From a virus, in the IMG/VR virus record IMGVR_UViG_3300018428_000225, positions 1 through 21,922 of that record: 21,922 nt of DNA. One strand, written 5' to 3'. Positions 7,559 to 15,800 of this stretch are shown in pieces. Positions within the stretch are counted from its first letter, which is position 1. Each line of letters starts with the position of its first letter. Below the pieces are notes generated by a model. The model saw only the letters and a program-made list of their open reading frames with translations. It had not been told where the DNA came from and searched no databases. The position numbers and the translations under genes were made by a program.

Positions 7559-8899
7559 ATGGCCAAGCAAATTATTAACATCGGAGCATCCGCAAATGAC
7601 GGGACAGGTGACCCGCTCAGAAATGCCTTCGATAAAACAAACGATAACTTCAATGAGTTATACCTTGCATTAGGAAGTTCAACAACTGCTACATCACTTT
7701 TTGATAGTAGCGGCAACCTTGATTTAACAGGTAAATCTCATAAAATATCATTCTACTATGCTACAAAAGCATTACTAGATGCAGTAAATCCTTCAACATA
7801 TCACGGAGCAATAGGACATGCTCATGATACAGGAAAACTTTACTATGCTCATAGTGGGGAATGGGTAGAATTAGCAACCGCCGACGATTTGCAAGGTGGT
7901 GGAGGTTCCTCAGCTAATACATTTGGTACAATAGCAGTTTCTGGCCAGACTTCGATTGTAGCAGATAGCACTACTGATACTCTTACTCTTGCTGCAGGCA
8001 CAGGAATTTCTTTAACAACAAATGCTACCTCTGATAGTGTTACAGTTGCTTCAACGGTAACAGCTCCTAATACATTTGGAACAATTGCTGTTGGTGGTCA
8101 AAGTAATGTTGTTGCAGATAGTTCAACAGATACACTTACATTTATTGCCGGTTCTAATATTACTCTTACAACTGATGCCACCAATGATAGTATTACAATT
8201 AACTCTTCAGGTGGCGGTGGTTCAAATACTATTAATTTAAATAGTGCAGCTGCTGGAACAGTTGACACAAGCCAAGACAGTTATGCTTTCATTGATGCAA
8301 ATGATAGTGGAAATACTAAAAAGGCAACTCTTTCAGATTTAGTTGCTTCGATCGCCGGTACAAATTTAACTGCAAGTAATGGTGTACTAAATGCTGCTGC
8401 TGGATACGCAAATGCTGATGTTGATGCTCATTTAAATACGAGTTCCGCAGCCAATAATGAAATACTTAGTTGGACTGGAACAGATTATGATTGGGTAGCA
8501 GCTGGTAGTGGTGGTTTTACTCCATCTCGTGTCACAGAAGCAGAAACAACAGCAAGTATTAATGATGGTGCTTCGGGGAATGTTGAATATGCAGATTTAG
8601 GAAAATCATTTGCTCTTTATACAGTTACAGTTGATAAACCATCTTGGATAAGAATATATTCTGATACAGCATCAAGAACAGCAGATGCTGGTAGACCACA
8701 AGGTCAAGATCCTGCAGAAGGTGCAGGTGTTATTGCAGAATTTGTTGCGACTGCAAATAATACAACATTTAAAGTGACACCAGCAATTTATGGTTATATT
8801 GATAATGGAGAAACTACATTGCCCGTTGCGATAAAAAATAATTCGGGAAGCACAGGAACGATACAAGTTTCATTAACAGCATTAAAATTAGAGTCCTAA
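7559..8899 (+). CDS. Virion fibre-like structural protein with two tandem repeats
   Basis: 446 residues. The N-terminus (MAKQIINIGASANDGTGDP, then FDKTNDNFNEL at 24-34) is a module seen at the start of many T4-like cyanophage structural and fibre proteins and probably anchors the protein to the baseplate. Residues 122-172 and 173-218 are tandem copies of a Thr/Ala-rich beta repeat (FGTIAV-[SG]-GQ, VADS-[ST]-TDTLT, then SVTV or SITI). A Gly-rich hinge follows (SSGGGGSNT). The final domain, residues 321-446, contains WIRIYSDTASRTAD, Gly/Ala-rich strands and a terminal LTALKLES; I recall similar C-terminal beta domains in cyanophage fibres, possibly receptor- or carbohydrate-facing. AGAGGAAG at 7549-7556 is a good ribosome binding site and fixes the start. 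Only three bases separate its stop from the next gene. Exact attachment point on the virion is unknown. Confidence 0.7.
   Translation: MAKQIINIGASANDGTGDPLRNAFDKTNDNFNELYLALGSSTTATSLFDSSGNLDLTGKSHKISFYYATKALLDAVNPSTYHGAIGHAHDTGKLYYAHSGEWVELATADDLQGGGGSSANTFGTIAVSGQTSIVADSTTDTLTLAAGTGISLTTNATSDSVTVASTVTAPNTFGTIAVGGQSNVVADSSTDTLTFIAGSNITLTTDATNDSITINSSGGGGSNTINLNSAAAGTVDTSQDSYAFIDANDSGNTKKATLSDLVASIAGTNLTASNGVLNAAAGYANADVDAHLNTSSAANNEILSWTGTDYDWVAAGSGGFTPSRVTEAETTASINDGASGNVEYADLGKSFALYTVTVDKPSWIRIYSDTASRTADAGRPQGQDPAEGAGVIAEFVATANNTTFKVTPAIYGYIDNGETTLPVAIKNNSGSTGTIQVSLTALKLES
7922..8212 (+). repeat. Two tandem 51-residue coding repeats
   Basis: Within the 446-residue fibre-like protein, copies begin at F122 (base 7922) and F173 (base 8075), an exact 153-base period. 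Both run FGTIAV-x-GQ, VADS-x-TDTLT, AG-x-x-I-x-LTT, then a Ser/Thr strand. The DNA differs at many positions, so the repeat is kept at protein level rather than being a recent duplication. Confidence 0.85.
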
Positions 8900-8902
8900 T
8901 TT

Positions 8903-11116
8903 ATGGATAAACATATTCACACGGTAATATTAATACCAGGTACAGACGAAGCAGCATTCTTAGAAAATGAGGCTGCCGGAATGGAAGTCGTCAGTAATTT
9001 GAATATGTTTGACTCCATTATTTCAATGAGATTAACTGAAACAGAGGTTGCAACTTTATTAGAAAGTGATAAGGTTGTTGATGTTGAAAAAGAAATGCCT
9101 GTTGTAGAATTAGCATATCCAGACACTCCAGAATATTCTAGAAGTACTACATTGGAAACACGTAATACACCATCTGGTTCAAATGGTGCCGATTATTCTC
9201 CAACGAGTTTTTGGTTCCATGGTGGAGTAAATATCACATCAAATTCTGCTCCAGTGGGATTTTTTACGACCAATGGTGAAGATTCCGAAGTTTCAGCAAC
9301 AATAGAACAAAACTATGTTGGTGAATATGTTGATATTGTAGCTGTTGAAGCAGGAACTCCATCAAACAGTTATGATTATTATGCATATAGTCACCCAGAT
9401 TTTCAAGATGCAAATAATAGCCCAAGATTTGTAAAAACAGATTGGACAACATATGATTCTGGCCTAGTTGATAATGACCAAGCTTCGGCAAACACAGAAT
9501 TTTTTACTTCCCATGCTATTGGTGTTTTGAGTGCTGCAGGTGGGAAATACTGTGGTTGGAGTAATGCTTCAAGTTTAAGAACGGTATATCTTTCAAATGG
9601 TGTTGCCGCGGCATATAATGGAGTATTAAATTTTCATCAAAATAAACCTGTGAATCCAGCAACAGGAGTTCGTAACGCGACAGTTGTTACTGGTGCCTGG
9701 GGGTTTGCAGGAGTCGATTTAATTGGTGCAATACCAATTGACGATATCTATAAATTAGAAGTTTATGATGATGATGGCAATATGACAACAATTAATAGAC
9801 CAACTGGGACTGGTTTGCCACAGACATATGCAATTACAGCAACAGCTTCAGATTCAAGTAATTACACACTTTCTGGAACAGATAGAGATGGTTCAGTATC
9901 AGGAACAGACCCGGCACTTAATTTAGTTGTTGGAGATACATTAAATATTACAAATAATGTTTCTGGTTCGCATCCAATGTATATAAAAACAACAAATACT
10001 GGAGGAAGTGGAGACCAAGTATCAACACCTGCTGCCACAGGACAAGGTACTGCTAATGTTTCTTGGACTCCAAATGCACCAGGCACATATTATTATCAAT
10101 GTGGGTTCCATAGTTCAATGGTTGGTACAATTACTGTAATTGCACAATCAACTGATGGTTGGGGAACTGATTTTACTCCATTCACAGATAATTTTATGGC
10201 ACCTCGTGTTATTAATGATCCAGCAGATAATACTGATAAATGGATGGTTCCTTGGAATAATGGTTCGAGATATACTACGCTTGATACAATTCTGTCAAAT
10301 TATAATAATGCTGGCGGCATATATCATTTCCAAAGTGCTGGGAACAACAGTACCGTAGGTGTAAAAGAAGCAGACCCAAGGTCAAGTAATAAAATTTATT
10401 TAGATCCAGCAACAAATTATGTTGATATGAGTTTAGTTAACGGCCAATACTCGTTTACCTCACAAACAACAGCTAGTTCTCCATCAGTCACATTTGTATT
10501 GCCATGTCGCATGTATCATGGTGGTGGCACAAATGATATTACAGTTGCTGCATGCCAACAAAGTACTGTGAATCCATTATTAGACGATTATAGTAGCAGA
10601 GGCCCGATGGTCGATATATCTGCCACTGGAGCATATACATGGACATCGTATCCTACAAATACATACAATGATGGTGATTGGGGATATTTTAGTGGAACAT
10701 CTTGTGCCGGCCCAGTTGCTGCAGGAACAGCAAGCATTATGATTTGTGATTTCTTCATCAAACGAGGAGTATATCCAACAATCGCTCAATTAAAACAAAT
10801 TATAACTGATAATGCTAAACCAAATTTAGTAAGTGAAGGTCTTGTGGATTTTGAAAACGCAAGTGCAGCAACAAATTTTGCTTCATCAAGGTTATATTCA
10901 TCAAGCAATGTATTTCGTATCTCTGAAAATGATTACCAAAATGGTGGCACTGATTTGAGTGATTTATTTGGAACACCAACTGATATCATCAATATACCAT
11001 GGGGTATCAGATTAGGTACAGGAAAATATATTAATGCAGTCAGAGGCCCAGCTTATGGAAAGCGTTCAGTATCAGGACAAACATATCCTCGTAGAAAGAT
11101 AAGAGTGGAAGCATAG
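8903..11116 (+). CDS. Subtilisin-like (S8) structural protein with inserted cupredoxin domain
   Basis: 737 residues. Residues 5-66 resemble an I9-type subtilisin propeptide. The S8 fold follows: VDIVAVEAGT around E149 (where active enzymes have Asp), HPDF about 17 residues later, catalytic-type H204 in FFTSHAIGVLSAAGG, oxyanion-type N481 in FQSAGNNS, and nucleophile-type S600 in FSGTSCAGPVAAG. KPVNPATG between the His and Asn regions is a motif I recall from S8 proteins of T4-like cyanophages. Residues ~309-413 are a separate beta domain inserted in the protease: GDTLNITN, SHPMYIKT, then GTYYYQCGFHSSMVG. H357, C400, H403 and M406 form a type-1 copper set with the C-x2-H-x2-M spacing of amicyanin. 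The C-terminal ~120 residues end in a basic YPRRKIRVEA tail. There is no secretion signal, so it probably acts in the virion. The Asp-to-Glu change leaves catalysis uncertain; it may be a structural pseudo-protease. Confidence 0.85.
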   Translation: MDKHIHTVILIPGTDEAAFLENEAAGMEVVSNLNMFDSIISMRLTETEVATLLESDKVVDVEKEMPVVELAYPDTPEYSRSTTLETRNTPSGSNGADYSPTSFWFHGGVNITSNSAPVGFFTTNGEDSEVSATIEQNYVGEYVDIVAVEAGTPSNSYDYYAYSHPDFQDANNSPRFVKTDWTTYDSGLVDNDQASANTEFFTSHAIGVLSAAGGKYCGWSNASSLRTVYLSNGVAAAYNGVLNFHQNKPVNPATGVRNATVVTGAWGFAGVDLIGAIPIDDIYKLEVYDDDGNMTTINRPTGTGLPQTYAITATASDSSNYTLSGTDRDGSVSGTDPALNLVVGDTLNITNNVSGSHPMYIKTTNTGGSGDQVSTPAATGQGTANVSWTPNAPGTYYYQCGFHSSMVGTITVIAQSTDGWGTDFTPFTDNFMAPRVINDPADNTDKWMVPWNNGSRYTTLDTILSNYNNAGGIYHFQSAGNNSTVGVKEADPRSSNKIYLDPATNYVDMSLVNGQYSFTSQTTASSPSVTFVLPCRMYHGGGTNDITVAACQQSTVNPLLDDYSSRGPMVDISATGAYTWTSYPTNTYNDGDWGYFSGTSCAGPVAAGTASIMICDFFIKRGVYPTIAQLKQIITDNAKPNLVSEGLVDFENASAATNFASSRLYSSSNVFRISENDYQNGGTDLSDLFGTPTDIINIPWGIRLGTGKYINAVRGPAYGKRSVSGQTYPRRKIRVEA

Positions 11117-11124
11117 TAAATGAG

Positions 11125-11132
11125 AATAAATA
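11125..11132 (+). promoter_or_regulatory. Probable T4-like late promoter element (AATAAATA)
   Basis: AATAAATA preceded by G, in the 47-base gap before gp8. It ends 31 bases before the ATG at 11164, almost the same spacing as the copy at 7522-7529. It fits the NATAAATA late promoter of T4-like cyanophages and would start a transcript for gp8 and the DUF4815 gene. No terminator hairpin is seen in this gap. Confidence 0.55.
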
Positions 11133-11163
11133 AACTTAATAACACCAATCAAAAGAGTTCAAA

Positions 11164-12825
11164 ATGGCAGAAGTATTAAGTAATAGTTTTAAAACTGATA
11201 TCACTAGACTATTTCTTGCTGATGTGAGAGATAATCAAAATTATTATTTGTTTGTATCATCTATTGATGACTTCTCGCCGAGCGATACTGCAAAATCAAA
11301 AAATGAATTTTTAGAGAAAACATTATTTGGTAAAAAGATTTTAAATGAAGATATTCATTTTTGCATTCCATATTATCCATGGCAGGTTGGTTCTACTTAT
11401 GCTCAATATGATGATGCAGCAGATTTATTAGGTCAAAATTTTTATGCAGTTGTCGGACCAACACAGAATGACACAGGCGATTATCGTGTTTATAAATGTT
11501 TAAACAATAATAATGGTGCAACAGTTTCAAATCCACCTAACTTTAACGCTACAACAACAGATCAAATCTATAAAACAGCAGATGGATATGTATGGAAATA
11601 TATGTATCGCATTAGTGATTTAGATTTTGAAGCATATAATGCTTTAGGTTTTATTCCACTTTTAAGCATGACTGCAAATAATGATCTTATTAGCCCAGCA
11701 GATGGTGGAGGTGGTACATTATCTGATGTGATAGTAGAAAATCCAAATGATAATTTTGGATATGTCGTTGAATCTGGAGGTTTGGTAGGTTCGCCATATA
11801 GTACTGGCGTTATGGATCTAGACCCTTCTACTAATATGAGTGAAATTTCAAACTATTATGTAGGACAATATATTTACACAACAAATCCAAATGGGATTTC
11901 AAGATTATTTGACATAGAATACTATAATTATGATACAAATACCGGTATCGCTGAAATTCGAGTAGGTAGAGAATTATTAACTGGTGCAGCAAATCCAGTT
12001 GCGGCAGGAGTTACACAACAAGCACAATTTAAAATCTTTCCAAAACTTAAAATAGCTGGGGACGGAACAAATACAAACACATTACCAGGCTCTACTGCAG
12101 TAGCAATTCCTAATATTGTAAATGGAAGAGTCACTACATGCACAGTATTAAATAAAGGTATTGGGTATCATAGAGCTACAGCAGAAGTTGTAGATCCTAT
12201 TTACGATTTTGACCCAGAAGATCAAACAACAACAGACATTCGAGCAATTGTAAGACCAGTATTGTCATCTGATGGTGGTCATGCTTATAATTTATTAGAT
12301 GAATTTAGATGTCGTAATTTTTCATTTTATGCATATATTACAGCTGATGATAACAATCAAATTGGAGACACAAATACTTATGGTGCGGTAGGTCTTGTAA
12401 GAACTCCATCATTTGCTAATACAGCACCGGATATCTTTGATAACCGTATAGCAATTACTACAAATGACTACGAAAAAGTAACGGCAAATAGTACAATAAT
12501 ACAAGTAAATTCAGACAACGAGACAATTTTTTCTGCAAAAGTACATGAAGTAGATGCCGCGGCAAATACAATATATCTTGCAGAATACATGGGACCATAT
12601 ATAGATAATGCAAACACAGGTAATGGTGACATTTCATTAGACCTAACTTTGCCATTAAGAAACGACACAGGACAGCTAATCCAAATAAATACTCCTAGTG
12701 CAGACAATGTTGTAGTATCAGAGTACATACAGAGAACTGGTGAAGTATATTTTATGGAAGACTTCTTCCCATTAGCAAGAACCGACCTTTCTCGAGAAGA
12801 ATTTAAGTTTGTATTGGAATTTTAA
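11164..12825 (+). CDS. gp8: Baseplate wedge subunit gp8
   Basis: 553 residues, longer than T4 gp8 (334) but in the style of the T4-like cyanophage gp8 proteins. gp8 is a wedge protein that dimerises and binds gp7 and gp10 in T4. The N-terminal 120 residues carry the family motifs: SFKTDITRLFLADVRDN, YYLFVSSID, FLEKTLFGKK (49-58), IPYYPWQ (68-74), YDDAADL, FYAVVGP, and TGDYRVYKCLNN (104-115), then DGYVWKYMYRI. The C-terminus has GEVYFMEDF and ends in REEFKFVLEF, matching the usual family ending. The middle contains beta-rich inserted modules (Gly/Asn loops). It is separated from the S8 gene by 47 bases with a late promoter, and followed after 15 bases by the DUF4815 gene. The ribosome binding site is weak (GAG at 11155-11157). 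Confidence 0.9.
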   Translation: MAEVLSNSFKTDITRLFLADVRDNQNYYLFVSSIDDFSPSDTAKSKNEFLEKTLFGKKILNEDIHFCIPYYPWQVGSTYAQYDDAADLLGQNFYAVVGPTQNDTGDYRVYKCLNNNNGATVSNPPNFNATTTDQIYKTADGYVWKYMYRISDLDFEAYNALGFIPLLSMTANNDLISPADGGGGTLSDVIVENPNDNFGYVVESGGLVGSPYSTGVMDLDPSTNMSEISNYYVGQYIYTTNPNGISRLFDIEYYNYDTNTGIAEIRVGRELLTGAANPVAAGVTQQAQFKIFPKLKIAGDGTNTNTLPGSTAVAIPNIVNGRVTTCTVLNKGIGYHRATAEVVDPIYDFDPEDQTTTDIRAIVRPVLSSDGGHAYNLLDEFRCRNFSFYAYITADDNNQIGDTNTYGAVGLVRTPSFANTAPDIFDNRIAITTNDYEKVTANSTIIQVNSDNETIFSAKVHEVDAAANTIYLAEYMGPYIDNANTGNGDISLDLTLPLRNDTGQLIQINTPSADNVVVSEYIQRTGEVYFMEDFFPLARTDLSREEFKFVLEF

Positions 12826-12840
12826 GGAAAATAATTAAAG

Positions 12841-15800
12841 ATGCCTATTAACACGAACCTCAATCAAGCTCCTTATTTTGATGATTTCGATCAGGAAAAT
12901 CAGTATTATCGCGTGCTCTTCAAACCTGGGTTCGCTGTTCAAGCCAGAGAGCTAACTCAACTTCAAACACAGCTCCAAAATCAAGTAGAACAATTTGGTG
13001 ACAATATCTTTAAAGAAGGTAGTATCGTCAAAGGTTGTAACTTTACTGAATTAGATGATTTAAAACATGTTAAATTAAATCAAATCACAGGATTCGATCC
13101 AACAAATTATATTAGCACAAGAGTCACAGAAAATATTGGTGGCCAAGATGTCGAGATTGATTATGTTTACGAAGTTGTTGGTGCAACATCTGGACTAAAA
13201 GCTAATATTATTCAAGCATCTTTGGGTTATGAAACAAGACCGCCCGATTTAAATACATTCTTTATTAACTATACAAATACTTCTGCTACAAATAAAGAAT
13301 TCCAGGCTGGTGAAGCTTTAACAATTAATCTTTATAAATTTAAAGTTGGTACTACTTCACCTATTGCAGACATTCCAAACGTTGCATTTGATCGTGATGG
13401 TATCAGTGGTATTGCTGTAACAAGTATTCCTGCTACAGACCACGTAGGTCCTTCCTTCGGTATTCAATCAGCACCAGGCGTAATTTTCCAAAAAGGCCAT
13501 TTTATCTTTGCCGATACTCAAACTTTGGTTGTATCAAAATATAGTAAAAGTCCAACTGATGTTTCAGTAGGTTATCAAGTATCAGAGGAACTTACAACTG
13601 CATTACAAGATGGTTCTCTTTATGATAACGCAAATGGCTCACAAAACGAAAATGCTCCAGGCGCAGATAGATTAAAACTTATTCCTCGTCTTGTTGTATT
13701 AAATACAGCAGATGCAAAAAATGATGCCAATTTCTTTACATTGGTTCGTTATCAAAATGGTAATGCCGTCACTGTTCGTGATGTTTCTCAATATAATGTT
13801 CTTGGTGAAGAATTAGCCAGAAGAACTTATGAGGAATCAGGCAATTATATTTTAAGAGATTTCCCATTACAAACAGATGACCGTGTTCCTGAAGGAGCAG
13901 CAAACTCAGAAGTTCATGTATTAGTAGGCGAAGGTGTCGCTTATGTAAAAGGTTATCGTGTAGAGAATGCTGGAACAAGATCATTTCCAATTGACCAAAT
14001 TTCTTCAACAGAAATAGTAAATGCACAATCAGTATCAACTGATTATGGTAATTATGTTACTATTGCAGACCCCGATGCAGATATACAAGGAACGATAGCT
14101 TTTTGGGAAGAAGTTGAACTTCAAACTGCTGCTGGACAAAGAATTGCATATGCATATGTCACTAACTTCACACCTACTCGAATCTATTTAACTGGCATAA
14201 ACACACCTAATACCACATATAATCTAAACCAAACTGAAAAAATTGTAGATGTGGGCAGTGGCGCAGGTGTTGTAGTTGATGGTTCAAGGTTAAAAGAAGC
14301 TGCAAGAAAGGCTCTTATTTTCGACACAGGTTTAAATAGTTTATTTGAAACTTCAGATACACTAATACCAGTAAGAATTAACGAAGCAGCATCTCATGCA
14401 AATAATGTCATTACTCTTACAGCAAATCCTGGTGAAGATTTTGCTTGTACAAATGATGATGTTCTTGTTATTGATTCTAGTAACACTAGAATTCCTTTAG
14501 ATGCTACTATCAATAATGGAGTTCCTCAAACTTCATTTAATAATAGTATATTGACAATCAATTTAGATCCTGCTGCAAGTTCTGCAACAAATGTTACAGT
14601 TTACTATAATAAAAGATTAATTGGTTCTTTAAATGGTGTTGACCCATACAATAAAATTTCACACGAAACTTATGTAAAAATACAATACCTTGCACCTCAA
14701 ACTGCATACACTTTAGGTTTACCTGATGTATATAAAATTGTTAGTATTGAAGATTCAAATGGAACAGATTTTACTAGTAGTTTCAGGCTTGTACCAAATC
14801 AAAAAGATACATTTTATGATTTATCCTATGTGGAATATATTCAAGGAAGACCTGAACCTTCTGGTACATTAACAGTTAGGTTAAATGTATTTGAAGTTTC
14901 AAACTCAACAGGCGAATATTTCTTTACAATAAACAGTTATCCAAATACACTTGAGAGATATGACATTCCCGTTCATGTATCGGAATCAGGTAAGAGATAT
15001 AATCTAAGAGAATGTTTTGACTTTAGACCTTACGTTGATAAAGATCCTAATATTTCATACTCTGATACTGCCGGCACTGCTCATACACTTAACCCTATAC
15101 CATTACCTGGCATGATAGATCCAACTTTCAGCGATTACGGGCCACCTTTAATTCCAGCTTTTGGGAATTCAATTACAACTGACATTGAATATTACCTTTC
15201 AAGAGTTGATACAGTTGTGTGTGATTCGTATGGAGAAATTTCAGTTATTAAAGGTGAAGAAGAAAGGTTTGCAGTCCCACCTCGTGTAGGTACTGACCAA
15301 TTGGCAATTGCACAGGTGTCAATCCCAGGGTTCCCTGCTTTATCTAGGAAGGAAGCTAATGCTCAGTTGAAGAGTGAATACGCCATCAAGGCTAAGTCGA
15401 CTGGTATTAAGGCTTATACAATGAAGGATATGCATGAGCTTGACAAAAAGATTGATAATCTTGCATATTATATTTCTCTTAACCAATTGGAAGCAGATAC
15501 ACAAAATCTTGTTATTACAGACGAAAATGGATTGTCAAGATTTAAAAATGGATTTATTGTAGACCCATTTAATGATTTATCACTTTCAAATATTGAGGAA
15601 GCAGAGTTCAATGCAGCTATCCCATTCAATCAAAGAGTTTTAACTCCTTCAGTTAAAACTTATCCACTAGATTTAAGATATAAAACTGCTACAGGTTCTT
15701 CTATATTCCCATCAACCTCAAATGCAAAGGTTGCAACAGTCACTCGTGATTCAAATGTGGATATTATTGACCAACCTTATGCTTCTAATATTAGAAACTG

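Noticed and set aside
7483-7716. Minus-strand open frame across the gap before the fibre-like gene
   Set aside because: It overlaps the ends of two well-supported + strand genes, has no convincing ribosome site, and the whole window otherwise runs on the + strand.
6667-11116. Idea that the YHYH and cupredoxin genes are host metabolic genes carried by the phage
   Set aside because: Neither has a signal peptide, the cupredoxin sits within a phage-type S8 protein, and both are embedded in virion genes with overlapping starts, so a particle role is more likely.
13769-14038. Minus-strand 89-codon frame, Leu/His-rich, inside the DUF4815 gene
   Set aside because: It is a shadow of a conserved + strand gene; the composition is what antisense of this AT-rich coding frame gives.
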